Assembly: GCA_012064415.1 (NCBI GenBank) | Contig: SSNU01000256.1 | Location: 186,001-250,000 of the forward strand | DNA length: 64,000 nt | Source: Gyrodactylus bullatarudis | Taxonomy: Eukaryota; Platyhelminthes; Monogenea; Gyrodactylidea; Gyrodactylidae | Direction of reading: 5' to 3' | Shown here: one piece after another, positions 1 through 16,400 of the stretch | Numbering within the stretch: position 1 is the stretch's first letter | Layout of the letters: each line of letters starts with the position of its first letter | Translations under genes and position numbers: made by a program | The notes under the pieces: model-generated | The model's database searches: none | Told to the model about the DNA's origin: nothing | Seen by the model: the letters and a program-made list of their open reading frames with translations, nothing else

Positions 1-1788
1 TCCAATGATCATCATTCGATACTCAAGATTAAGACAAAGAATTAGTTATGAGTGGATATTAGAATAGGTCAAATTTTTAAACTTTTCCCAACGTTGTCTC
101 TTTGAGGATAATCGAAAACTGAGCATTTTTTCCTATAAAACCATATGCTTTTGAGCTTGTTCTGATTTTTCAAAATTTCGATTGAAAATGAAAATTTTTG
201 AACATGTGCTAAGATATTTTCAATGAATCTTACTACAAGAAAGGAAAAAAATAGGATTTGTTAAATGAAAATCCTAGGAAATTTTGATGATTTTAGAGAA
301 AATCGGACTTTTGTATATGGAACATTCATTGAATAATCTTGATTTTGCAATCTGCTCATTTTGGCATAAATATGAAAAAATAAGCCAAATTTGGAAAAAA
401 TAAAAATATGCGCGAGTTAACTCTATATTTCTCAGGATCACAAATAGACAAAGTAGTCTATTATCACCGCTCAACTTTTGGAAGAGCCGTCAATTTGAAC
501 TTATCTCGGATCATTGCAATTAATTTATTTTTAAGCAGTAAAAATGGTCGAAAAATAGGAGGTAGACTCTTGCAAGATAATGGAGTATTTCAATCTCAAC
601 GACCATTTTTGTCTTTCTTGTCAATTGGGGATCCTAAAATATAACGTTTGATCCCTCTCACACCTTGAAATCGACTCAAAGTTTAAAAAATAAGAAGAAT
701 CGCTCCAAACTCGAAATTGACGAAAATATGAGATTTTTGTCATAAATTCTCAAACTCATCGAGAATAGCTTTAATTTTAATTTAAAAAATTGAATTTCAT
801 CATTCAAGTGGAAATGGAAATTCTCCATTTTCATCAAAAAGTAAAACTTTTAAATTATCGGTAATTCTTCTTGGAAAACTCGGATAATCCCCTTAATAAT
901 GATGAGTTTCTTTCGATCCATTTTTTGGCCAATTTCGAATAATTTGTCTAAATTTATAAACAATTCAGTTTAAAGAGTGGACATTTTTCTTCTGGCCTAA
1001 TTTTTCATCAATTCCAAAAATGTATTGACTCATTTAATATTATGCGGTTTGAAATATGTACATTGTACAATATATATGTTACCGTACAAGTCGTGAATCA
1101 GGAATTATAAGAATTTCCTAGTATATTTCGTGAATGTCATACGTCCTAGTAAATCTCGTGAATAGAATTTTTCTTCACAGGCTGTACTAAAATTAGTATA
1201 TTTCGTGAATGATTTAGGGTGGGGGTCTCCTCCTCATCCTTAATACCTGTTCGTACTTCATTCAAGGAGGGGGTTTATGGATATCTTAAGATAATAGAAT
1301 CTATTATATGAGACTATTAATGAATCTATTCAAGAGAATCTATTTCAGGCTCATCTTATGCTTAATTTCGGACAGCTCTTCAATTGTTGAGAGTCATTTA
1401 ATCTAAGTTTTTGGGTATGAAAATTGAGAATATTGTTTGAGTTGAGGGCAACCAATCAAATTATTTTGTGATTGATTATTCATCCCTGATTATAATTATT
1501 AGGGGTAGATCATCAAAATCAAAAAATTAGAATATTGCAAAATAATGTCTCAAATAATTTTATATAATATAAAACAATATGAATTTTATCATTTATCATA
1601 GTAGCATTCATTCAAAATTTGCTGGTGCAGATTTAAAAAATTGTAAATTTTAAATGAGATTTCGTAACTAAGAACAAAATTCAAAATATACAATTTAATA
1701 GTAATTTTTTCTCAAAATTTAATTCTCTATCTAATGAGCAAATAGGCGAAAAAATTTTTAAAATTTGTTATTTATTACAAATTTCTAG
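1..1788 (+). other. Probable last intron of the coatomer gamma gene, with dispersed repeats
   Basis: No exon was recognised here, although the terminal COPG exon begins at 1789 with a splice acceptor, so at least the right part is intron. The stretch is AT-rich. The segment around 66-150 (ending in a 'cattttttcctataaaaccata' type string) recurs near 15008-15064 inside a CAND1 intron, so some of it is dispersed repeat. Short ORFs at 274-474 and 408-644 match nothing known and look like chance. Confidence 0.5.
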
Positions 1789-2042
1789 ATGCTGTTCAAA
1801 AAGTATTGGAAGCAACTGGTATGGCTCCTTGTGATAGAACTGACATTATCGCTGATACCTTGTCCTCTTCGCATTGTCTCAACTTGTCCGGCATCTTTCG
1901 TGGGGGCACCGATACCCTTCTCAAGTGTTCCTTCATAAAAACTCCCAATACTGATCCTGTGGAGATTGTGATCAAATTCACTGTCAAAAGCAAAGTCCAT
2001 TCGCCTATTCCAAGGATCGTCTTGGACTCTTTTGAATCGTAA
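1789..2042 (+). CDS. COPG: Coatomer subunit gamma, C-terminal exon (partial)
   Basis: Gamma-COP is a subunit of the COPI coat that drives Golgi-to-ER and intra-Golgi transport; its C-terminal appendage domain binds ARF-GAPs and accessory proteins. Only the terminal exon is visible: acceptor 'aatttctag' at 1780-1788, then 84 codons to a TAA at 2040-2042. The reading contains GMAPCDRTD followed by NLSGIFRGGTDTLLK, which aligns with the GMxPCxRxD and LAGVFRGGxDxLV region at the very end of animal gamma-COP. It enters in phase 2 (two bases complete the previous codon), so upstream exons must exist and lie left of the window or in an unrecognised part of 1-1788. The gene runs tail-to-tail with SPT16. 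The identification rests on this short domain; a diverged paralogue is possible. Confidence 0.8.
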
Positions 2043-3153
2043 AAAATTTCTTGTTCTCTCTTTTTATTCATTGTAATTTTGATTTGTTAAGAGAACATAT
2101 AAATATAACAGAATTAATAATAGTTGGAATGATAATATTAAATTTTTAAAAATATATATTACATATAAGTTCTATCTTGTGTAGCGTTTGTCCCTGACTC
2201 ATAAACTGGACTGGTTTTTAAGATTCCCAGTTTGACTGAATGATAAAGTAAACTACCTTTGCTTTTTCAAATGAGTAGATTTAGTCTCAGCTACTTACAT
2301 ATAATGAATCAAAAGACCTTTTCGGATGTAACAAAATTAAGAAAATGAGACAATTCCCACAAAATAATGTCCTGATAAGTAATTTTGATTTGATCTTTGA
2401 TCCTCAATGTAATAAATGAGAAATTTAAGCACCATCAGAATGTGAAATTTATGTCGGGAAGCATCTTCATCTAGGTTTATTCTCACTTTTAAGTAGTCAG
2501 TTTATTTTCTTAATCTCTGTAGCAGGGAGAAGAGTAAAGTAGACACAGGTCAAATGTAAAACCTCTAGTCTCCTGTTTAAGCTTATGATTCCATGGTGAT
2601 AAAGAAAGAAAAACAGATGTAGTATACTACTTTTAGTACGCAACTAACAAAGTGAACTTTATACTTTCACAATTAATCTAACAATCATTATTTCATGGCT
2701 TAGATTATAAACTGTATAACTCACGATAGATTGGTCGTTAAAGCGCAAGAAAATTCCTCAACTATCAAGATGACATTTCTCCCGTTGGTTTTATAAACAT
2801 GCAGATACCGAGGCTCAAATTTTCTCAGAATAATCTGACAACACAGGCAGTAATAATCAAAATAAAAGCGGGAGAACCTACTTGAAATCAAGACGAAATT
2901 ATATAGATTCCTAACGAGGTAGGCTCCGTGTACACTGTACACTAAGCCATACAGACAATCTTGAGGCAAATTTAAATTTATTATTTTAATCATGAAAAAG
3001 ATTGAATACAAGATTAAATATATCAAGGATTTCTCCAATAGTATTCATAAATAGGAGAAATTTTTCAGAAAATCTAAATTTATTCCATAAATCAGGTAAT
3101 ATCGATAAAAAATATATATTTAATGATATTTGATCATAAATTTAGTTCATAAT
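2043..3153. other. Tail-to-tail intergenic region between COPG and SPT16
   Basis: No coding exon was found. The region should hold both 3' UTRs and polyadenylation sites. On the minus strand an ATTAAA-like hexamer lies about 30 bases past the SPT16 stop (3119-3124). The 105-codon minus-strand ORF at 2721-3038 has no recognisable similarity and no splice context that joins it to SPT16. Confidence 0.5.
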
Positions 3154-7320
<4,167 letters not shown>

Positions 7321-7433
7321 TTTTTGAATTAAAATCAAATGCCCCTCGTGAAAAGTTTCAAAATTTTATTCTATAATGATTATTTTGTTTTCATCAGCCA
7401 GTCAATTTAAAAATATTTCTTGAAAATAACAAC
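7321..7433. promoter_or_regulatory. Bidirectional promoter region between SPT16 and CAND1
   Basis: Only 113 bp separate the SPT16 start codon (minus strand) from the first CAND1 ATG (plus strand), so both 5' UTRs and core promoters must fit here or overlap the genes. It is very AT-rich and no canonical TATA or initiator element can be assigned with confidence. Shared promoter use is inferred from geometry only. Confidence 0.6.
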
Positions 7434-10400
7434 ATGACCTCCTTAATTTCCATGATTAATGACGTAACTTATTCTTGCATTACTTTAGATGACTGTCGAT
7501 GATAATGATTTCAAGTTCATGGCAGTGACAGATTTAATCGGGGAACTTCAAAAGCCTGATTTCAAGATATCCCCAGAACTTGAACAACAAGTATTTTAAT
7601 TATCAAAACACTTTATGTATTCTTAGCTCTGTAAAAATATCATTAACCTTATTGATTCTAAAAATTGGGAAATTCAAACTCTGACGATTAAATGGTGTGA
7701 TACATTTTATTTATTTTTTTCATAGTCTTGGTTTTATTTATTGCAAGTTGAGTCCTACCAAATTGAAGCAAATCACTGATCATTTGAAGACTATTTTCCT
7801 CTCCACTGATTCTCAAACTAGATCTATAGCCTCTCTTAGTTTCAAATCAATTTTAACTTCTCTGGCTAAAAATCCGAATGAAGAAGTTTTGCTTTCTTTC
7901 GTCGGAGTAATCGATAGCCTTATAAATGTCTTGGAAACTTCTAACAATGATGAAATTAAACTAGATTCATTCGAAATTATCAACGAATTCATAATCAAGT
8001 ATGTACTACATTTTTCATGGTTTTTCTATTAGTTTCCCGACAAAAATCCAGGCCTACCAAAATAACTTGTGTCAACAATTCCTAACCTTGACGCATTCTC
8101 CTAACTCAATAATCAGGAAGAAAGTCTTTTATTCTGGCGGTGTATTATCCTCAGCTCTTGAAATGAGAGAATATTATTGCCTTCTCAATTATCTTATTAT
8201 GGAATTTGCCAGAACCATCAAGCTCTCTCTACCCAACAAGTTTGAGGATGAGTTAAAATTTCCCTTTAATATTGTTGGGGATACGATTCACTCCGGTGTA
8301 GATGATATAAAAAACATCATTCTCTGTCTCTCCAATGTTTGGTAATTTATTTATTTAATTAGTCTTTTTTACATTCCCAGCCAAAGGAAATACAGTCTGG
8401 ATAATTTCTTTGATTATCTTGTGCAATCTTTAACCTATTGCATTGATAATGTTGAATCTCTGATCGCCAGTTCCGATAGTTCTGACTTTGATGAGATTCG
8501 TGAATTCTCTTTTCAGGCTTTGGAAAATGTTCTTAAACAAACTTCAACCCTAATCAATTATGATTCTGTGAGTATTGCATCATTTCTTCTTCTCTATTAC
8601 AATTATTTACTCAAGAAAAATATGAAGACATTAATTTAAATCAAATTTCAGCTCAGTAGTAGTATGAAGCCTTGAGATAGGTTGTGAATAGGTTATCATT
8701 ATCGGGGACGAAAGTCTTGGGGTATTCACAGGTTTATTTAATATTCGGTGAGGGAATTTTCCGAATTTCTCATCTGAAACTTGCTAGTAAGGGGAGTATA
8801 TTGTTGAGTAGAATTGAATCCTTTGATTCCTTATGCTATAGGTTGATAAAATGTTTGAGATTATAGAGTTAAATAAGGTATTATCGATGTGGCTATTATT
8901 CCCAAAATTAGAATAGCCTCCTAATCAAAGTTAGATAAAATGAAAGATTTGTATAGGATTAATTTCAGTTGAGAACTGTTGACAAATTTAGTTATCAGAT
9001 AAGAGGAGTACCTGGTAGGTTTCAAGAAAATTGATTTCCTTGTCGCAAATGAGTCTTCTATGTATAAGGTACATAAAACATTAAAATTTGAAATTTTAGC
9101 TACTGCCGTTTATCATGAAATACTCGAAGCATGGCTTATCCGACGATGTAGACATGGAAAGTGCCACTGATGACTGCGAAGAAGAAGACTATGAGGATAG
9201 TGAAGGAGATGACTACTACGAATCATACTATGATAATGAAACGTATGATGATTTCGATTTCTCCTGGAAGGTACGCAGGGCCAGTCTCAAAGCTATGAAC
9301 TCAATGCTCCAGAATTGTACCAAACACCAAAATGATATTGGCAAAGTTCTCTTTCCAAAGTTCCTCTCTAGTCTCTCAGGTAACTTTGATCTTTAATTTG
9401 TACACCTGTTCTAATCATTAATTTATCTTAGCTCATCAAACACAAAATGCTCCTATTAATATACTTTCATGACATAGAGTAATTACTCTATTATAATAGA
9501 CCTAATTTTCCATTAGATTCAATTTAACTTCCATCTATTGTCAAAAAACTGAATCATGGGTTCATAATCATGACTTTGAACCAGGGACCTGGTCGGTATA
9601 GATTGATTATGTTATCTTGATTCATCTATATTAAAAAGATATAAGACAACATAGTCAGGTAGCAAGCGAACAACTTTTTCAATTCAATTTGAATTCATGT
9701 TAGGAAAAAAGTAGAATGTTTTCATACTCTATACCTTACTTTCTCCTTATTAGATCACGAATTAAATGTACGGGTTGAGGCAATGCGATGCCTAATCACA
9801 TTCCTCAAATGTCCAGCATTTGGTAATATCTCTGAGAGTCAAAAGAAGTTCATCAAGTTTGCACAAAAGAACAATGAAGATTGTGATATAATCAGCTACA
9901 TACATGATAGAATGACAATGAACCAGCATAACGAAGAGGCCACCAGAGAAGTTGATTTACTTCTTAAAGATGAAAATAGGTTAGTTCACATACTCGGTTC
10001 AAGTTATTTTACTCTTTAATTATACCCTGGGAAATAAGTTTTCAAAAAAGAAACGTTTAAAACAAAAATCAACTTTCTCTAAATTAGTATAACATGTTTT
10101 TGATGAATGATAGAACTGAGATCTTAAGGTATTCCAGGAGATTAATAGATTTTCTATCTAATGGGTGGCAAACGAAACATCTTTTTAAGCGTATACGCAT
10201 AGTAATAAGTTGTTAAAAGGATATGTAGACATAACCTATATTCTTTTTGATTGGCTCAAGATTCTTGAGGATTTTCTTTTGTCCTTTTTAAGCCTATACA
10301 AAATTAACATTTAAATTTAGTTTTTCACCTACTGCTAGTAAGCAGGGGAGAATCTTCAATGGAAAAAACAGAAAAGATCAAAACAAGATTAATTTTGAGT

Positions 10401-13400
10401 CATTTTCTATATAAAACTTAGTTTCCCTATTGTCTCGATAAGGTTAACCTGCGTTAAATCTTTCTCAAAGTACATTCTTCCCTTCTCACAGCATTCATTC
10501 ATTCCTGGCCAAGAATATGCCTCAACTCTGCTCTCTACTCAATAATCAAGCAGCCAATTCAGTCCTCTTGAAAGAATTATCTGGTAAGAACAAGAAGGCG
10601 GTCAAATTGAATAACTCCACAAATACTCGCCGGTTGGCAATATCTCTGTTTAAAAAGATTGCCTTGTCATTGCCTGGAAAGTTGGATGATCAAATCCTCG
10701 TCCTCCTCAAAATAATTAAGTACAATATTGAGTAAGTTTCTGGAAATCTTCATTAAATTAATAAAGTTTATTAGAGCTCATCAAAAATAAATTTTCCTGC
10801 ATTTAAAGTCTATTTTTTAATTATTACTGACTTGAAAGTAGTATGGCTCTTTTTGCTACAACCTCTGCCTGGTCATATAAATGATAGAGAGAAAATTCGA
10901 AGTGGAAATTAATCAAAATCAAAGATTAAGATCATCTAGAAAATTTCATCAACCTATTGAGAAATTCTGATGGCAAAATATATATTTGGAATCCTAGGAA
11001 ATTTGTAGGAAGAATGTTTCTCGATTTTGATTGGCCGACAAATACTCAATCTCTATTGATCTAATGTTTATGAGTTTTGGCTTTATTACTTAACATTCTC
11101 TTACCCATCTGATTGTGAGACCATATTTAGAACCAGCATGTTCAGGATGGAGTTAATCGTGCATTGAAAATTTGAAAAGTATTTATATAAAAATATTTTT
11201 TGACCAATTTCAATACATTCTCCTATCTATACTTATCATAATAATTAATAAGCGATGATGCATAGTCTTTTAATTTTTGCATCTATCCAAGTTTTTTAAC
11301 CCTCGCCCTGGATATGGGGTCTCTGCGGAATGCATTTGTATTAATTTTTTCTATGACATTTTTGTCATATCCAGGGCGAAGGTTAAACTATCTTTGCGAA
11401 ATCTTTTTTTGCGCAAAGGTTGACAATCAAGCATCGCAATTGTGTGTAATTTGAATATACAAAAAATATTTTCACTAAGAAATTTTATCTAAACTTTCTG
11501 TGGACATATTTGTCGTTTGAGCACGAGAGGGTTAAATCACTGCATCGATTTCTTCCCTAAAGTCAATCTTTGAACTGGAGGACTATAAACTCATAAATTC
11601 TTAACGTATTCAGTAACTGCTGGAATTTACTAGTTCAACCATCAAGACTGTTCCTCATTCATTGATGTAATAATTATTAATATATTTTTCTCAATCATTT
11701 CCAGGGACAAGAGTGTCAACAACTCTCTGAAATTGGAGTTACTCGATCTGTTGAGTATAATCCTTCAGACCCATGTTAATGATGTCATCACTAAGCATAT
11801 ATGTCTCATTACTGAGGTAAGTTCTATTTTCATACACTCGTATCATGCAGATATATATCAGGGTAATACAAATTTTTGAATATAAAAACCTTTTGAATTA
11901 AACATTTTAAATTTTGTTCTTATTTACGAAATCTCATGTGAAAGTTACAATTTTTGAATGAATTCAACTACTATAATTCATAAAATTCAAGTTTTTGAGC
12001 AATCCACATTTCCTGATCATTTTCTGGAAATGTATGGATTTTTGAACATTATGGATTAGAAAATTAATATTTTTGAATTTAATTATTATTTTTGATATTA
12101 ATTCTTTTCTGTGTTAAAATAAGAAAATAGCCCAAAAAGTTGTTTAGGGAAAAAATATTTTGTATTACCTTAATAGATATTTATTCTTTATTTATTCTCC
12201 TAAACTTATCCATATTCCTAATTCATAGATATGCAATATAACCTTGGTCGATTCGTACTATCGAATAGTCCTCGAGAGTCTCGACTTGATTCAACTCATT
12301 GCCATCAACTTTAAAGAGTCAGGTTAGTTTTAACCTCTCCCTCTATGCCCTGATCTCTTTTTAATCGCACATTTGTCTTAATTTATTACAATATTCTACA
12401 ATATGATATATTAGTAAAAGTAAATTGATAATCTTTATATATAAAACCAACCTTTTTCCAATGCCCCTTCTTAAAAAACAAAGTTAGCTTTATATATTCC
12501 CGATTATGAATCTACTTTTACCAGTTGATTCATTACAGTAATAACGAGTGTCTAAAAAAGTATAAATACCTTATCTTCTGATAACCATTGAAAAAATATA
12601 TAAACTTTTCTTGAGCTAAAGAGATCATTTTCAATTTACTAAGCTCAAAAAAACCTTGAAGATGCTAATAATTTTGAGATTAACTCAATGTTGCGGCCAA
12701 ACCCTTTATGCCCCCAAATTATTCTTTTTCAGGATTCGAATTAAATCATTTGTAAACTTAAATTTACCTTGATTCCAGAGATACAATTGGCATTTTTAGT
12801 TGGTTATCTTCTTAACTATAAGAGCCATGCAGCTGGCGATTACTTATTTCACATCTACACCTATTGTTTTATCACGTTGAGTTTTCGAATATTTTTGTAA
12901 ATCTTTTTTAGGTTGTAAATAGGTTTTTGAGTAAAAATGTTCTAAAAACATTTTACAACTAGAATTCTGAAAAATATACCAAACGATATGCTTGAATTTC
13001 ATTGATGAAGTGTTCCCTGGTCTCCCATTGGCTAGGAAAAATAATAGTTTAGGCATAGGATCCAGATGTTAATTATGGCTTGGGTACAGGGGAATAGAAA
13101 ACGGGTACTTCACCTGTATTTGAATTATAAATATTTTTATAGCTTAATCCCTCATGTCCCATTGTTCTACCAGCGGAACACATCACTTTCTTGAGCTATA
13201 ATTTGAACTGAAAGATACTTAAATTACTTTTTTCACCCCTCATTAGAAAGGAAATTTATTAAGCTACAAAATTATGTATATTTCATGAAGATAGCTCTTT
13301 ACTGATGCCAACCATAGTTACTTAAAGAAGGGTGATTTTTTGAAAATGTAGTCGAATATTTATAACGTCTTTATGAAAACCTATTTGCTGAGGCTTTATG

Positions 13401-16400
13401 AAAAAATAAAATAACTTTTTATCGTAAAACAATAACCGTAGATTTCAAATATACAATCTCTCATAGTTTAGGAGATAACTGCTTTTAGAGCCAAAAAATG
13501 CCAACCTCTATTATCTATGAAATGATAAGTCGGCTTTCTAAAAGTAATTCAGATTCGAAATCAGCATAATTATTTTGGTTAGGTTTCAAGTTATTACCTT
13601 TTGTGTGATGAAAAAAATAGTTTGGGACATAAAATGTTAAAAGCTAAAATCTTCAAAATATCACACGAGAAAATGTTGCGTTCCCACTGGTGGAACAATT
13701 GTTGCAATGGGTCATTCTGGTTTAATTCCAAGTATTAGTTTATGTCAGTTTTTTTTCATTTCAATTATTAAAATCAAAAGTTCTATTTTTAGCCTCTAAT
13801 TATTACCAGTAAATTATTGCCTATGCATAATACTTTAGGATCATGCAAGTGATGACAGAAACTCATCATCTCTATATAGAGTGAAAATCAATCACCATTA
13901 TGTTATAAAAAAGATTAATTAACACCACCAGTGTATATATATATTGTTACATGATCATTCACTGTATGATAGTATCCTTGGGTTTACCCCCTTGGAATAT
14001 ATTTACTAACATGTGGTTCATTTTTCTCTCAATATGTGAATAGATTGCGAAATTTTTTTGTTTATTACATTTGTACTAGGCCAAAAGGGAGATAGATATA
14101 TGGGTCTTTTTCAAAATAAGACCTCCTAAAATGGAGTAGAATGATTATGAGCAAGCAACAAAATCTGATTTACTCTTTCTTTTTCTCCCATTTACAGAAG
14201 ACGCAAAGGCATACATTGTCAAGTTAGTTCCGGGACTCTTAGAAAAGATGAGAATGAACGAATGTGACAATGAGATCAAAGAAAAGACCATACTAACCGG
14301 GTAAGCTTCGTCGATCCTTTGGGCCCTTAAGGTCTTAGAAAACTTTTATTTATGACTCACATTTAATCTTCTGCTTGGGCACTTTTCCGATCAAAAAATA
14401 TGCTATCTTTGAAGGTTTAGCGGATGGAGGTCAGGCGATTGCATAATTGAGTTCTATCGAATGGGTGATGAACAAAGTATTTAGGCTTAGATGTATGATA
14501 ATGAGGTGCTTAAGTGGTACGTGTGTTTGAAAAGACACTGTGGGACTTTAAGGGACCAATTAAACCTATGGATGATTACAGACTTGTGGCATTCATCTTC
14601 TTCAATCTTTCATTCAGTAATTCCATCTATCTTTCAAATTATATAGCTTCACTTTTCAAACAAGAATTAACCTATTCTTTGACGAGCATATTAGGCATTT
14701 TAAGGTTTTCTTTTACTTTTGGGTTAATAATATACCACATAAAAAAGTATATTTATCATTCACTCAAAAGTGTGGAGATTCAATTTCATAAATTGTCGCA
14801 TAGTTTAGTAGCTGAGAAGACCAAAAAGCCACACACAACGTCAACATTATAGCGCAACTAACTGTAAAATTTTTAGTGATTCATTTTTTCATTTTTCATA
14901 ACTATCCATCAAAATCCAAAGCTACAAGTTATTAGTAATAATTTATTGCTAATATTGTGTGGGACATTTTTGTCGTTACACCTAAACTTGAGTAGGCCAA
15001 AATTTTCAACTTTTCCCAGTCTTAATCTTATCTTAAGCATTTTTTCCTATAAAACCATACGCAGAAATAAAATTTTGTGTTTCCCTAACTTATTTGTAAT
15101 GTTTCTGGGAAAATGATAGTTTTAATGTTATCCTAAAAATAGACTTTTCAAAATTTTTATCATACATTCGTCGTGTTGATGAAAATATTTGAAATTTCTA
15201 TTATCATAGCTTATAAGTAATCCAAGAATAGCATTTTAACTTATTATTCACATTCTGATAGGTCTACGTCTATTCAATTTCATTCGACAATGTGTTCTGA
15301 TTCAATCCTCAGCTTTGGATATATTCATTTATAAAATCAATTAAACTCTTTCATGGGCTCACTTGTATTCAGGTATTCAAGTGTTAATTTCCCTATGTTA
15401 TTCTACATGCGTATGAATGTCTATTCCAAATTTTTTTTGGGTTACCTGAACTAAAATGGCAAAAATGTCAAAAACTCATTACTCATTGAATTCAAATTTA
15501 GAGGAATGTCAAGTTGATTTATATAACTTTGATAAAATTTTTTTTGAATACTTTAGTCATTTGTCATATTTCGATTTGATGCAAAAATTCCATTTCTTCG
15601 AACTTTGAATTGAAGACTTTTATTGATTTTATAGTTGGAGGGAGGTGAAAAAAAGTTTGTTAGGATCAGATTCAGTCGAGAAACCTAAATAACACCGTCG
15701 AATTTCCGTCAGCTTCTCCATTTCTGAGGGATTTTGAAATATCGGAATTTCACGATGAATTTTCAAGTAGTATAAATGACCAAGATAAACGAAATTGAGT
15801 TACCGATAACGAAGTGAATCCCGGGATCAAAATTCGATTTACTTATCTAATCCTGATCCTAGGAATCCTCCTCCTTTCAAAAAATGAATAAAACTTTTCA
15901 GGTTTCAAGTTTTCTCATGAAAATATTCTTTTAGAATTGTTTTTCCTCAAATTGTAAAAGTAGGGAACAGGATAAAGATTCCAAAAAGTCCTTTCTAGTA
16001 ACCAGGAAATATTCCAAAAATAAATATTAATGATAAATTTTAAATTTACTAATGAGTAATCAGTTCGATAAACCAGTAGCATTTTAGTTCTTGTTGGTCT
16101 AGTAGTTCTTATCTTATTTTTGGGATCAACCCTTGAATTTTTTAGAGGGATAATCTTCTGTTATTTTCGTATACGAGAATATCTTTTTAACGAACTTCAA
16201 TCTCCCTAATTGGAACCAGCTCTTGAAAATTAACCATAGCTGAAAGCATACAAACTATCATAGAAATCCTGGGCAATTAAAAGTTATTTTCAATGTATCC
16301 TTATATATTACTTCTATCTTGTCACGTGAGAATGCCCACTATCCACTTATTCCTTATGCAATAGTTTGAGGTTGATGCTAAAAACATTTCCTCTGGAAAT

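Noticed and set aside
2721..3038. 105-codon minus-strand ORF downstream of SPT16
   Set aside because: Unrelated to SPT16, which already has its stop at 3154; hydrophobic AT-rich composition typical of chance frames.
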